Shown here: piece by piece, positions 1 through 7,367 of the stretch | How the letters are laid out: the number at the start of each line of letters is the position of its first letter | Position numbering within the stretch: the first letter of the stretch is position 1 | Assembly: GCA_000436915.1 (NCBI GenBank) | Contig: HF994062.1 | Location: forward strand, 1-19,868 | Source: Prevotella sp. CAG:1092 | Lineage (GTDB): Bacteria; Bacteroidota; Bacteroidia; Bacteroidales; Bacteroidaceae | DNA length: 19,868 bases | Direction: 5' to 3' | Notes under the pieces: generated by a model | Told to the model about the DNA's origin: nothing | Databases searched by the model: none | Seen by the model: the letters and a program-made list of their open reading frames with translations, nothing else | Translations under genes and position numbers: made by a program

Positions 1-127
1 AGATTATCATCACCGCCAAGCCTATAGCCACACCAGCCGTTGCAATTCTGATGGCAGGCTTCGACACCTTCTGCTTAGCATCCTGTGAGGCAAAAATCCT
101 TTTTGCTATGAATAATGGGAAGTTCAT
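1..127 (-). CDS. FtsX/LolC-type ABC transporter permease, N-terminal fragment (cut by window edge)
   Basis: Reading the minus strand from the ATG at 127-125 gives 42 residues in frame to the window edge, beginning MNFPLFIAKRIF and ending in a hydrophobic run (ATAGVAIGLAVMII). This short amphipathic start, a basic stretch (AKQKVSKPAIRIA) and then the first membrane helix is the usual beginning of Bacteroidota FtsX-like/LolC-type permeases, which work with a separate ATPase to move lipoproteins or other substrates out of the inner membrane. The ATG lies 5 nt past the stop of the aminotransferase, so the two genes are probably co-transcribed. The rest of the protein lies outside the window, so the periplasmic domain and substrate cannot be judged. 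The family call rests on these 42 residues only. Confidence 0.75.
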   Translation of the reverse strand, partial: MNFPLFIAKRIFASQDAKQKVSKPAIRIATAGVAIGLAVMII

Positions 128-132
128 CTCGC

Positions 133-1338
133 TTATTCTTCGTCTTTTCTTCCAGGGTAAGCCTCAAGAGCCTTGCGCAAAACGAGCAACGAGCGCTCAA
201 GGTCGTGCTTCTTGAGCACATAGGCGATACGCACTTGGTTTACGCCAGCACCTGGGGTAGTATAGAAACCAGAGGCAGGAGCCATCATCACAGTCTCGCC
301 CTCGTAGTTGAAGCTCTCCAAACACCAACGGCAGAATTTTTCTGCATCGTCGACAGGAAGCTTAGCCACGGTATAGAAAGCACCCATAGGGATAGGAGAG
401 TAGACACCCGGAATGCGGTTGAGACCATCGATGAGGCATTTGCGTCGCTCAACATACTCATCATACACATCGCGATAGTAGTCTTCAGGAGCATCGAGCG
501 AAGCCTCGGCAACAATCTGACCGATGAGAGGAGGAGAGAGACGAGCCTGGCAGAATTTCATCACGGCAGCTCTAACCTCCTTGTTTTTGGTGATGAGAGC
601 GCCCACACGGATTCCGCACTCAGAATATCGCTTAGACACAGAGTCGATGAGGATAACATTCTGCTCGATGCCTTCGAGATGGCAAGCAGAAATATATGGC
701 GAACCTGTGTAGATATATTCGCGGTAAACCTCGTCGGAGAAGAGGTAGAGGTCGTATTTTTTCACGAGGTCGCGTATCTGGTTCATCTCGCGACGAGTGT
801 AGAGATAGCCAGTAGGGTTGTTAGGGTTGCAAATCATGATGGCACGCGTGCGCTCATTGATAAGCTCTTCAAACTTCTCTACCTTAGGTAGCGAGAATCC
901 CTCTTCGATGGTAGTGGCGATGGTGCGAATCTTTGCACCAGCAGAGATAGCAAACGCCATGTAGTTGGCATAAGCAGGCTCTGGCACAATGATTTCGTCG
1001 CCAGGGTTGAGACAGCTCATGAAAGCAAAGAGCACAGCCTCGGAACCACCTGCGGTGATGATGATATCGTCGGCAGAAACATTGATGTTGTATTTCTGAT
1101 AATATCCCACCAACTTCTGTCTGTATGAAAGATATCCTTGCGAAGGAGAATACTCAAGAATAGTACGGTCAATATTCTTCAAAGCGTCGAGACCCACTTG
1201 CGGGGTTGGCAAGTCGGGCTGTCCGATGTTTAGATGATATACTTTTATGCCACGGTTCTTGGCCGCCGCCGCCAAAGGAGCAAGCTTTCTGATTGGCGAC
1301 TCTGGCATTTCTAATCCGCGTACTGATATTTCTGGCAT
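133..1338 (-). CDS. Class I/II pyridoxal-phosphate aminotransferase (AspC-like)
   Basis: A complete 401-residue fold-type I aminotransferase, a normal length for the family. It transfers an amino group between an amino acid and a 2-oxo acid in the cytoplasm using pyridoxal phosphate (PLP). Visible landmarks are the substrate-side NIGQPDLPTP near residue 37, TAGGSEA (96-101, phosphate-binding turn), NPNNPTG (171-177), SDEVY (201-205, cofactor ring contacts), SVSKRYS with the Schiff-base lysine K236 followed by the GIRVG loop, and R370 in NQVRIAYV, which should bind the substrate carboxylate. All key residues are present. The ATG at 1338 precedes the usual N-terminal arm and lies about 26 nt from a good -7 box. 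The family includes aspartate, aromatic and alanine aminotransferases, and substrate choice cannot be read from the sequence. It leads an operon with the FtsX-like permease; that link need not be functional. Confidence 0.93.
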   Translation of the reverse strand: MPEISVRGLEMPESPIRKLAPLAAAAKNRGIKVYHLNIGQPDLPTPQVGLDALKNIDRTILEYSPSQGYLSYRQKLVGYYQKYNINVSADDIIITAGGSEAVLFAFMSCLNPGDEIIVPEPAYANYMAFAISAGAKIRTIATTIEEGFSLPKVEKFEELINERTRAIMICNPNNPTGYLYTRREMNQIRDLVKKYDLYLFSDEVYREYIYTGSPYISACHLEGIEQNVILIDSVSKRYSECGIRVGALITKNKEVRAAVMKFCQARLSPPLIGQIVAEASLDAPEDYYRDVYDEYVERRKCLIDGLNRIPGVYSPIPMGAFYTVAKLPVDDAEKFCRWCLESFNYEGETVMMAPASGFYTTPGAGVNQVRIAYVLKKHDLERSLLVLRKALEAYPGRKDEE

Positions 1339-1363
1339 AGTTTAAAAGTTTTATTTTGAATTG

Positions 1364-1371
1364 CAAAGGTA
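1364..1371 (-). promoter_or_regulatory. -7 box of the aminotransferase promoter
   Basis: On the minus strand this reads TACCTTTG, matching the Bacteroidota -7 consensus TAnnTTTG. It lies 26 bp before the aminotransferase ATG. A TTTG occurs only 14 bp upstream, shorter than the usual 17-21, so the -33 element is weak or absent. Confidence 0.6.
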
Positions 1372-1409
1372 GCAATAAATGCCAACAAAAGTGTCTTTTT
1401 ATTGATTTT

Positions 1410-1441
1410 TTTGTTTAATCCAATTAAAATTAATACTTTTG
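1410..1441 (+). promoter_or_regulatory. Promoter of the pseudouridine synthase gene
   Basis: TTTG (1410-1413), 20 bp, then TACTTTTG (1434-1441): a full match to the Bacteroidota housekeeping promoter. Transcription should start near 1447, giving a leader of about 17 nt. The promoter diverges from that of the aminotransferase, and both sit in a 125-bp AT-rich spacer. Confidence 0.75.
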
Positions 1442-1463
1442 CAGTTATATATAAAGCAAACAA

Positions 1464-2351
1464 ATGACATACGATTCTAAACGCGGCATGTATGCCGTAT
1501 ATACTGTAGAGGAGGATGCGCAGCTCTTGGATTGGCTTATAGCAAACCTCAAAGGGCTCAGCCGCAACAAGGTTAAGGACACTCTTCATGGCCGAGGCAT
1601 CAAGGTGAATGGCAAGATAGTTACTCAGTTTGACTATCCGCTGACTCGGGGTATGAAGATTAGCGTGTCGAAGAGTAAGAAAAACGATACCTTCAAGAGC
1701 AGATATGTGAACCTTGTTTACGAGGATCCATATCTCGTGGTGATAGAAAAGAAGCCAGGCATATTGTCGATGGCTGCAGGACATAAGTCGCTCAATGTGA
1801 AGACGGTGCTCGACGACTATTTCCGTCAGACCAAGCAGCGCTGCACAGCCCATGTTGTTCATCGCCTCGACCGCGATACTTCAGGTCTGATGGTGTATGC
1901 CAAGGATATGCAGACAGAGCAAACTCTGGAGCACGAGTGGCACAATATAGTCTACGACCGCAGATATGTGGCTGTGGTGAGTGGCGAAATGGAGGAAGAC
2001 GAGGGTACTATTGCCAACTGGCTTAAGGACAATAAGGCGTATGTGACATACTCTTCGCCTGTAGATAATGGCGGAAAGTATGCCGTGACACATTTCCATG
2101 TATTAGACCGCACCACAGAACATTCGCTGGTAGAATATAAGCTTGAGACTGGCCGCAAGAATCAGATTCGCGTGCACTCGGCAGATATGAACCATCCTGT
2201 GTGTGGCGATGTGAAGTATGGCAATGGCGACGACCCTATACACCGCCTATGCTTGCATGCTTATATGCTGCATTTCTTCCACCCAGTAACTCGCGCTCGT
2301 ATGGAGTTTGAAACTCCTATACCATCGCAGTTCCGCATGTTGTTCAAATAG
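1464..2351 (+). CDS. RluA/RluD-family RNA pseudouridine synthase
   Basis: The 295-residue product isomerises specific uridines to pseudouridine in ribosomal or transfer RNA. Residues about 18-70 form an S4-type RNA-binding domain (SRNKVKDTLHGRGIKVNG). The catalytic domain follows, with the signature HRLDRDTSG at 133-141; D136 is the expected nucleophilic aspartate. The late motif GRKNQIRVH near residue 230 is also typical of the family. The arrangement (S4, then catalytic domain, about 300 residues) is like RluD/RluC, but the target uridine cannot be inferred. The first ATG is used because it follows the promoter at 1410-1441 by a normal short distance; a second ATG eight codons in is possible. 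A small membrane-protein gene follows 72 nt downstream in the same direction. Confidence 0.93.
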   Translation: MTYDSKRGMYAVYTVEEDAQLLDWLIANLKGLSRNKVKDTLHGRGIKVNGKIVTQFDYPLTRGMKISVSKSKKNDTFKSRYVNLVYEDPYLVVIEKKPGILSMAAGHKSLNVKTVLDDYFRQTKQRCTAHVVHRLDRDTSGLMVYAKDMQTEQTLEHEWHNIVYDRRYVAVVSGEMEEDEGTIANWLKDNKAYVTYSSPVDNGGKYAVTHFHVLDRTTEHSLVEYKLETGRKNQIRVHSADMNHPVCGDVKYGNGDDPIHRLCLHAYMLHFFHPVTRARMEFETPIPSQFRMLFK

Positions 2352-2423
2352 AGGAGGAGGGGCGTGTTTAAAATATCTCTCTAATTATTCTCTCTAATTA
2401 TCATTGTAATTATAAAAAAGAAG

Positions 2424-2582
2424 ATGAATACTGATTTCACATATTATATATATGTGCTCATAGCCATCATAGTGGGCATTGTTGTGATAAAGAAGGTGGC
2501 GAGCTGCTTGTTTCGTACCGTTTTCACTATTGCCTTGCTTGTGGTATTGGGTGTGATATATTTTTATTTCTTCCGAGGTTAG
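2424..2582 (+). CDS. 52-residue two-helix membrane miniprotein, function unknown
   Basis: The ATG at 2424 opens a 52-codon frame closed by TAG at 2580-2582. The product starts MNTDFTYYIY, has a first hydrophobic helix (about 9-22), a short basic turn KKVASC (23-28), and a second hydrophobic helix (about 33-50) ending YFYFFRG. The pattern of two helices joined by a charged two-lysine turn, with aromatic ends, is what a real small inner-membrane protein looks like and is unlikely in random AT-rich sequence. AAAAAAGAAG directly precedes the start and may serve as the ribosome site. It lies between the pseudouridine synthase and a terminator hairpin, so it is probably the last gene of that transcript. 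I do not recognise a named family. Confidence 0.6.
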   Translation: MNTDFTYYIYVLIAIIVGIVVIKKVASCLFRTVFTIALLVVLGVIYFYFFRG

Positions 2583-2634
2583 GAGGATTCCTTTGATTTT
2601 TTTTAGAGTATTAAGACTCGCATATAAACAAAAA

Positions 2635-2670
2635 AATAGGCTGAACTACGTGCGCGAAGTTCAGCCTATT
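2635..2670. terminator. Two-way terminator between the miniprotein and uxaB
   Basis: A perfect 13-bp stem, AATAGGCTGAACT (2635-2647) against AGTTCAGCCTATT (2658-2670), has a 10-nt loop. Seven bases, C and then six A, lie left of or at the edge of the stem, so read on the minus strand the hairpin is followed by a T run and should stop uxaB transcripts 54 bp after their stop codon. On the plus strand it is followed by a weaker ATTATTTATA tract. Confidence 0.8.
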
Positions 2671-2681
2671 ATTATTTATAT

Positions 2682-2717
2682 AGGTGTAATCCCTTTATAT
2701 TATATAAGGTGTAATCC
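2682..2717. repeat. 11-bp direct repeat, 25-bp period
   Basis: AGGTGTAATCC occurs at 2682-2692 and again at 2707-2717, between the terminator hairpin and the uxaB stop codon. The flanks are similar AT-rich sequence. This is a minor, possibly slipped-strand duplication. Confidence 0.6.
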
Positions 2718-2723
2718 TATAGA

Positions 2724-4202
2724 TTAGAGGATTGTCTTAACAGCCTCAAGCATACCCTTTTCCTGGATGAGGTCGAGGTCCTTCTTAACCAACTCTGCAA
2801 GACCAGGAACAGCGTGGAGGTCTTCACCCCAAATGTTAGTAGCACCAAGCACACCGTCGGTAACCTTCTGAGTATCGCCAGTAGCCCAAAGCTCCTTCAA
2901 GAGGTCCATGATTTCCTGTGCGTCGTTTGGTACGATTTCTGTACCATCCTCACGCTTACCACCCTTGTAGTAAGTGATGATAGCAGCCAAACCGAATACC
3001 AAGCCCTGTGGAAGTTCGCCCTTACGCTCAAGGTAAGTCTTAACTCCAGGAAGATCGCGAGCGCAGAACTTAGGGAATGAGTTAAGCATAATGCTTGTTA
3101 CCTGATGGTCTACGTATGGGTTGTTGAAACGCTCCAATACGTCGGCAGCAAACTTCTGAAGCTCTTCCATAGGCAAGTTCAAAGTCTGCATAAGCTCGTC
3201 GAACTGTACCTTGTGGATGTACTTGCCGATAACCTCGTGGTTGCAAGCGTCGCGAACGATGTTGACACCGCTGAGGAATGCAACTGGCGACAATACTGTG
3301 TGAGGGCCATTAAGCAATGTAACCTTGCGCTCGTGGTATGGTTTTTCGCTCTCTGCGATGAGAACGTGCAAACCAGCCTTTTCAGCAGGGAATTCTGCGC
3401 GAAGCTCTTCGCATGTCATGTTCTCAGCCTTTTCGATAACCCAGAGGTGGAAGATTTCTGCCTGTACAACGAGGTTATCCTTGTAAGAAATCTTCTGCTG
3501 AATCTCTGCAATCTCCTTGCGTGGGAATCCTGGAACGATACGGTCTACCAATGTAGCGCAAACATAGCAATAGTTTGTGAACCAGCTCTTGAATCCTTCG
3601 TAGTCAGCACTGAGATCCTCTTTCCAAAGTTCGATATACTGATAGATGCACTCCTTGAGGTGGTGACCGTTCAAGAAGATAAGCTCGCAAGGCATGATGA
3701 TAAGACCCTTCTTAGGATCACCATCAAAGAACTTGTAGCGGTGGAACAACAACTGAACCAACTTGCCAGGGTAGCTGCTGGCAGGAGCATCTGTAAACTT
3801 GCACTTGTCGTCGAAAGCGATACCAGCCTCTGTAGTGTTAGAGATTACGAAGCGAATCTCAGGCTGCTCTGCCAAAGCCATGTAAGCCAAATTCTGTGTG
3901 TAAGGGTTGATGGCACGGCTGATAACATCGATACGCTCAAGGCTATTTACAGCCTCGCCATTGAGACGACCCTGAAGGTTTACGTGATAGAGGCAGTCCT
4001 GACCATTGAGCCAATCTACCATACCGCGCTCAATAGGCTGAACTACTACTACAGAACCATTGAAGTCGGTCTTTTGGTCCATGTTCCATATAATCCAGTC
4101 TACGAATGCACGTAGAAAATTACCTTCACCAAATTGGATGATTTTCTCTGGCATTACGCTCTTAGGCGCAGTGCGCTTGTTTAATGCTTTAAGCTCTTTC
4201 AT
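2724..4202 (-). CDS. uxaB: Tagaturonate reductase (altronate oxidoreductase)
   Basis: The 492-residue protein belongs to the long-chain mannitol dehydrogenase/hexuronate reductase family. UxaB reduces D-tagaturonate to D-altronate with NADH in the cytoplasmic breakdown of galacturonate from pectin. Residues 22-36 (IQFGEGNFLRAFVDW) form the first strand and glycine loop of the NAD-binding Rossmann domain. K293, N298 and H301 in KVTLLNGPH fit the KxxxxNxxH catalytic signature of the family. Length and the IQFGEGNFLRAF start favour UxaB over fructuronate reductase (UxuB) or mannitol dehydrogenase, but these paralogues are close. It has its own promoter and terminator and no other uronate gene next to it, so the rest of the pathway must lie elsewhere. 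Expression is probably controlled from the adjoining 464-bp spacer. Confidence 0.88.
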   Translation of the reverse strand: MKELKALNKRTAPKSVMPEKIIQFGEGNFLRAFVDWIIWNMDQKTDFNGSVVVVQPIERGMVDWLNGQDCLYHVNLQGRLNGEAVNSLERIDVISRAINPYTQNLAYMALAEQPEIRFVISNTTEAGIAFDDKCKFTDAPASSYPGKLVQLLFHRYKFFDGDPKKGLIIMPCELIFLNGHHLKECIYQYIELWKEDLSADYEGFKSWFTNYCYVCATLVDRIVPGFPRKEIAEIQQKISYKDNLVVQAEIFHLWVIEKAENMTCEELRAEFPAEKAGLHVLIAESEKPYHERKVTLLNGPHTVLSPVAFLSGVNIVRDACNHEVIGKYIHKVQFDELMQTLNLPMEELQKFAADVLERFNNPYVDHQVTSIMLNSFPKFCARDLPGVKTYLERKGELPQGLVFGLAAIITYYKGGKREDGTEIVPNDAQEIMDLLKELWATGDTQKVTDGVLGATNIWGEDLHAVPGLAELVKKDLDLIQEKGMLEAVKTIL

Positions 4203-4246
4203 GATTTGTTTGAATGATAGTTTTTATTATTTCTTTAATCTGAATG

Positions 4247-4279
4247 CAAAGTTAATAAAAAACTTCTTACCTGAGCAAA
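4247..4279 (-). promoter_or_regulatory. uxaB promoter
   Basis: On the minus strand: TTTG (4279-4276), 21 bp, then TAACTTTG (4254-4247). This is a good Bacteroidota promoter match. Transcription should start near 4241, about 40 nt before the uxaB ATG. Confidence 0.75.
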
Positions 4280-4298
4280 TAAAATTATGAAAATCATC

Positions 4299-4312
4299 CG
4301 CAAACCTTTGCG
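4299..4312. promoter_or_regulatory. 14-bp palindrome, possible operator upstream of uxaB
   Basis: CGCAAACCTTTGCG has 6-bp perfect arms around a 2-bp centre and stands out as GC-richer than its surroundings. The loop is too short for an RNA hairpin, so a dimeric DNA-binding protein site is more likely. It begins 20 bp upstream of the uxaB -33 box, a position suited to an activator. The binding protein is unknown. Confidence 0.4.
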
Positions 4313-4474
4313 TTTTTATGAATTGTTTAATAAATTGCTATTGACAGTATTCAAAAAACTACCTGCGCATATATTATATAATAGGTATAGAGTAGGGGAA
4401 ATGTGTATGTTTTATTGATTTTTAAAGATAAGAATCTTTTCTAAAAGGGAAAACCTTTTAAAACAGGAAAATTT

Positions 4475-4555
4475 GAAAGTTTTCCAAAACAGTTTTGTAA
4501 ATGCTTGATAATTATAGGATTGACATAAATTAACATGCGAAAAGTTGTCCAAAAC
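4475..4555. repeat. Pair of imperfect direct repeats upstream of nrdD
   Basis: GAAAGTTTTCCAAAAC (4475-4490) and GAAAAGTTGTCCAAAAC (4539-4555) differ by one inserted A and one base change, and start 64 bp apart, close to six helical turns. The second copy ends 23 bp before the nrdD -7 box. The first copy overlaps the palindrome at 4485-4497. They could be sites for one regulator; this is inference. Confidence 0.45.
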
Positions 4556-4578
4556 GAAAATCTTTCAAGTAAAAAGAC

Positions 4579-4586
4579 TAACTTTG
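4579..4586 (+). promoter_or_regulatory. -7 box of the nrdD promoter
   Basis: TAACTTTG matches TAnnTTTG exactly. No TTTG lies at the usual upstream distance, so this promoter may need an activator. The predicted transcript begins near 4592 and has a leader of about 75 nt. Confidence 0.6.
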
Positions 4587-4590
4587 CAAT

Positions 4591-4643
4591 GTGATTAATC
4601 TAGTTGTTTTTAATCAATTACTTTATCATAAATTGCTAATCAC
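4591..4643 (+). promoter_or_regulatory. nrdD leader with two competing pairings
   Basis: TGATTAA (4592-4598) can pair with TTAATCA (4610-4616) across an 11-nt loop, or the overlapping GTGATTA (4591-4597) can pair with TAATCAC (4637-4643). Only one can form at a time. Both start at the very 5' end of the predicted transcript. The stems are short and AU-rich, so this may be chance or may be a protein operator. Confidence 0.3.
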
Positions 4644-4666
4644 TTTATAACCATATAGATAAATCA

Positions 4667-6874
4667 ATGATACAGACAGTTGTAAAACGCGACGGAAGAG
4701 TCGTGGGCTTTAACGAGCAAAAAATTATGGGTGCCATTCGCAAGGCGATGATGCATACCGACAAAGGCGAGGACCAACAATTGGTTCAAGAAATAACCGA
4801 CCATATCACGTTCCGTGGAAAGGCTCAGATGACAGTTGAGGCTATCCAGGACATGGTAGAGGTAGAACTCATGAAGAGTAAGCGTAAGGATGTGGCTCAG
4901 CGCTATATCCAGTATCGCAATCAGCGAAGCATAGCACGTAAGGCAAAGACTCGTGCTGTGTTCCTCGACATTGTTAATATTAAGAATAATGACGTAACAC
5001 GTGAAAATGCAAACATGAATGCCGACACTCCTGCCGGTATGATGATGAAGTTTGCGTCGGAGACAACAAAGCCTTTCGTTGACGACTATTTGCTAACAGA
5101 AGAAGCCCGCGATGCCGTAAAACATAACTATCTACATATTCACGATAAAGACTATTATCCAACAAAGTCGCTCACTTGCTGTCAGCATCCTCTCGACAAT
5201 ATTCTCGAACATGGCTTTACTGCTGGCCATGGTTCTTCACGTCCTGCAAAGCGCATTGAGACTGCAGCCGTATTGGCTTGTATCTCTTTGGAGTGTGCAC
5301 AAAACGAGATGCATGGTGGTCAGGCTATTCCTGCCTTCGATTTCTATCTCGCTCCTTTCGTGCGCTCAAGCTATAAAGAAGAGGTGAAGGCATTGGAGCA
5401 ACTTGCTGGTCGCGACCTTTCACATCTCTATGATGCTCCTATCGCTGACTATATATATAAACCTCTCGACGGTCTTGAGGGCGACGAGCGTTTGATGCAG
5501 CATGCTATCAACAAGACTACAGCTCGCGTGCATCAGTCGATGGAGGCTTTCATCCACAACATGAATACCATCCATTCGCGTGGTGGTAACCAGGTAGTGT
5601 TCTCATCAATCAACTATGGTACAGATACCTCAGCCGAAGGTCGTTGCATCATGCGTGAGCTCCTTAACTCAACATACGAGGGTGTAGGAAATGGCGAAAC
5701 AGCTATCTTCCCAATTCAGATTTGGAAGAAGAAGCGTGGCGTTAACTATCTTCCAGAAGACCCTAACTACGACCTCTATGAGTTGGCTTGCAAAGTGACA
5801 GCTCGCAGATTCTTCCCTAACTTCCTCAACCTTGATGCTACATTCAACCAACATGAGGAGTGGCGTGCCGACGATCCTAAGCGCTACAAGTATGAGGTGG
5901 CTACTATGGGATGCCGCACACGAGTGTTCGAGAATCGCTTCGGACCAAAGACTTCTATTGCTCGTGGTAACCTCTCGTTCTCTACCATCAACATCGTGCG
6001 CTTGGCTATCGAGTGCATGAATATTGAGAATAAGGAAGAGCGTATCAGCAAGTTCTTTGCTAAGCTCGACAATATGCTTGAGATTACAGCAAGTCAGCTC
6101 GACCATCGTTTCGAATTCCAGAAGTCTGCTTTCGCTAAGCAGTTCCCTCTGCTTATGTCTAAGCTTTGGATTGGTTGCGAAAAACTTAAGCCTACAGACA
6201 CCTTAGAGTCTGTTATCAATCAGGGCACTCTCGGTATAGGCTTCATTGGTTTGGCAGAATGCTTGAAGGCTCTCGTTGGCAAGCATCATGGTGAGAGCGA
6301 GGAAGCACAGGAACTTGGTTTGCGTATCGTTACATACATGCGCGACCGTGCTAATGATTTCTCAGAACGTTATCATCATAACTATAGTGTGCTTGCAACT
6401 CCTGCCGAAGGCTTGAGTGGCCGCTTCACTAAGATTGACCGTGCACAGTTTGGCATTATCGAGGGCGTTACAGACCGCGAATATTATACCAACTCTAACC
6501 ACGTGCCTGTATACTATCATTGCACAGCCCGCCATAAGGCAGAGGTTGAGGCTCCATACCATGACCTTACACGTGGTGGTCACATCTTCTATGTAGAGAT
6601 TGACGGCGATGCTACCCATAATCCTCAGGTTATTCAGCGCATCGTAGATATGATGGATAAATACAATATGGGCTATGGCTCTGTAAACCACAACCGCAAC
6701 CGTTGTATGGACTGCGGATATGAGAATGCAGCTGCTCATCTTGACAAATGTCCTAAGTGTGGAGGCACTAATATCGACCGTCTGCAGCGTATCACAGGTT
6801 ACCTCGTAGGTACCACTGACCGTTGGAACCACGCTAAACTTGCAGAACTCAACGACCGCGTAGTACATGACTAA
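4667..6874 (+). CDS. nrdD: Anaerobic (class III) ribonucleoside-triphosphate reductase, large subunit
   Basis: NrdD reduces ribonucleoside triphosphates to deoxynucleotides with a glycyl radical and so supplies DNA precursors without oxygen. The 735 residues run: an ATP-cone regulatory domain (about 3-92, starting VVKRDGRVVGF), the ten-stranded catalytic barrel with conserved cysteines at 171-172 (TCCQ) and C416 (MGCRTRVF) where radical chemistry is expected, a zinc site from C680, C683, C695 and C698 (two CxxC pairs), and the C-terminal glycyl-radical loop RITGYLVG with G711. All expected parts are present. The ATP-cone implies on/off control by ATP and dATP; NrdD of Prevotella copri has been studied for this. 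The gene overlaps nrdG by 8 nt, which ties translation of reductase and activase together. Confidence 0.97.
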   Translation: MIQTVVKRDGRVVGFNEQKIMGAIRKAMMHTDKGEDQQLVQEITDHITFRGKAQMTVEAIQDMVEVELMKSKRKDVAQRYIQYRNQRSIARKAKTRAVFLDIVNIKNNDVTRENANMNADTPAGMMMKFASETTKPFVDDYLLTEEARDAVKHNYLHIHDKDYYPTKSLTCCQHPLDNILEHGFTAGHGSSRPAKRIETAAVLACISLECAQNEMHGGQAIPAFDFYLAPFVRSSYKEEVKALEQLAGRDLSHLYDAPIADYIYKPLDGLEGDERLMQHAINKTTARVHQSMEAFIHNMNTIHSRGGNQVVFSSINYGTDTSAEGRCIMRELLNSTYEGVGNGETAIFPIQIWKKKRGVNYLPEDPNYDLYELACKVTARRFFPNFLNLDATFNQHEEWRADDPKRYKYEVATMGCRTRVFENRFGPKTSIARGNLSFSTINIVRLAIECMNIENKEERISKFFAKLDNMLEITASQLDHRFEFQKSAFAKQFPLLMSKLWIGCEKLKPTDTLESVINQGTLGIGFIGLAECLKALVGKHHGESEEAQELGLRIVTYMRDRANDFSERYHHNYSVLATPAEGLSGRFTKIDRAQFGIIEGVTDREYYTNSNHVPVYYHCTARHKAEVEAPYHDLTRGGHIFYVEIDGDATHNPQVIQRIVDMMDKYNMGYGSVNHNRNRCMDCGYENAAAHLDKCPKCGGTNIDRLQRITGYLVGTTDRWNHAKLAELNDRVVHD

Positions 6875-7367
6875 TAATCAAACATTGCGTATCCTCGACA
6901 TCATCGAGGATACCATGGTTGACGGCACAGGACTGCGAACAAGCATTTATTGTGCGGGTTGTAGACATGAATGTCCTGGCTGTCATAATCCACAGTCGTG
7001 GGATTTCAATGCCGGTCATGATATGACTGTTGACGAGATAATGGATATTATCGTTGCCGACCCTTTTGCTGATGTCACCTTTTCGGGTGGTGACCCTATG
7101 TACCAGCCAGAAGGCTTCACAGCTCTTGCTAAGGCTATCAAGATGCGCACCAAAAAGAATATATGGTGCTATACAGGTTTTAAGTTTGAGAAACTTGTGA
7201 AAGACCCACAACGCTTGCAACTATTAGAGCAGATAGATGTCGTGGTAGATGGTCCGTTCGTAGAGGCGCTTCGCGACCATGACCTTCCTTTCCGAGGTAG
7301 TTCTAATCAGAGGATAATAGAAGTGGCAAAGGCATTGGCAGACCCACATTATCTTGAACAATTATAG
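6867..7367 (+). CDS. nrdG: Anaerobic ribonucleotide reductase activating protein
   Basis: NrdG is the radical-SAM activase that places the glycyl radical on NrdD. The 166-residue length is typical. The cluster-binding motif is C32-x3-C36-x2-C39 (CRHECPGC), with a further C29 just before it. The GGDP motif at 74-77 binds S-adenosylmethionine. The ATG lies within the last codons of nrdD (ATGACTAA), so the gene is almost certainly translated by coupling with nrdD. The TAG stop lies inside the first of three 22-bp repeat units, and the strong terminator follows 59 bp later. Nothing is missing or unusual in the protein. Confidence 0.96.
   Translation: MTNNQTLRILDIIEDTMVDGTGLRTSIYCAGCRHECPGCHNPQSWDFNAGHDMTVDEIMDIIVADPFADVTFSGGDPMYQPEGFTALAKAIKMRTKKNIWCYTGFKFEKLVKDPQRLQLLEQIDVVVDGPFVEALRDHDLPFRGSSNQRIIEVAKALADPHYLEQL

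Larger units (their letters stand above)
4203..4666. other. 464-bp divergent regulatory spacer between uxaB and nrdD
   Basis: There is no plausible gene here. The spacer holds the uxaB promoter (minus), a 14-bp palindrome upstream of it, an AT-rich middle, two similar 16-17-bp direct repeats that each contain CCAAAAC, a 13-bp palindrome at 4485-4497 (CAAAACAGTTTTG), and the nrdD -7 box followed by a leader of about 75 nt with inverted repeats. It is unusually long and structured for this window, which fits regulation of both flanking genes. I looked for an NrdR-box-like pair and did not see one. Confidence 0.6.

Noticed and set aside
115..891. A 258-codon open frame opposite the aminotransferase
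   Set aside because: It is a shadow of a gene with all PLP-binding residues; no family features.
2635..2670. Inverted repeat considered as an insertion-sequence end
   Set aside because: The arms are 10 nt apart and flanked by A/T tracts between convergent genes; it is a terminator. No transposase is present.
3105..4115. A 336-codon open frame on the plus strand opposite uxaB
   Set aside because: It lies wholly inside uxaB, reads as low-complexity Leu/Val-rich sequence with no domain, and arises from codon bias of the minus-strand gene. uxaB itself has full family motifs.
4203..4666. NrdR box upstream of nrdD
   Set aside because: No pair of 16-bp sites resembling the NrdR consensus was seen; the repeats there have a different sequence.
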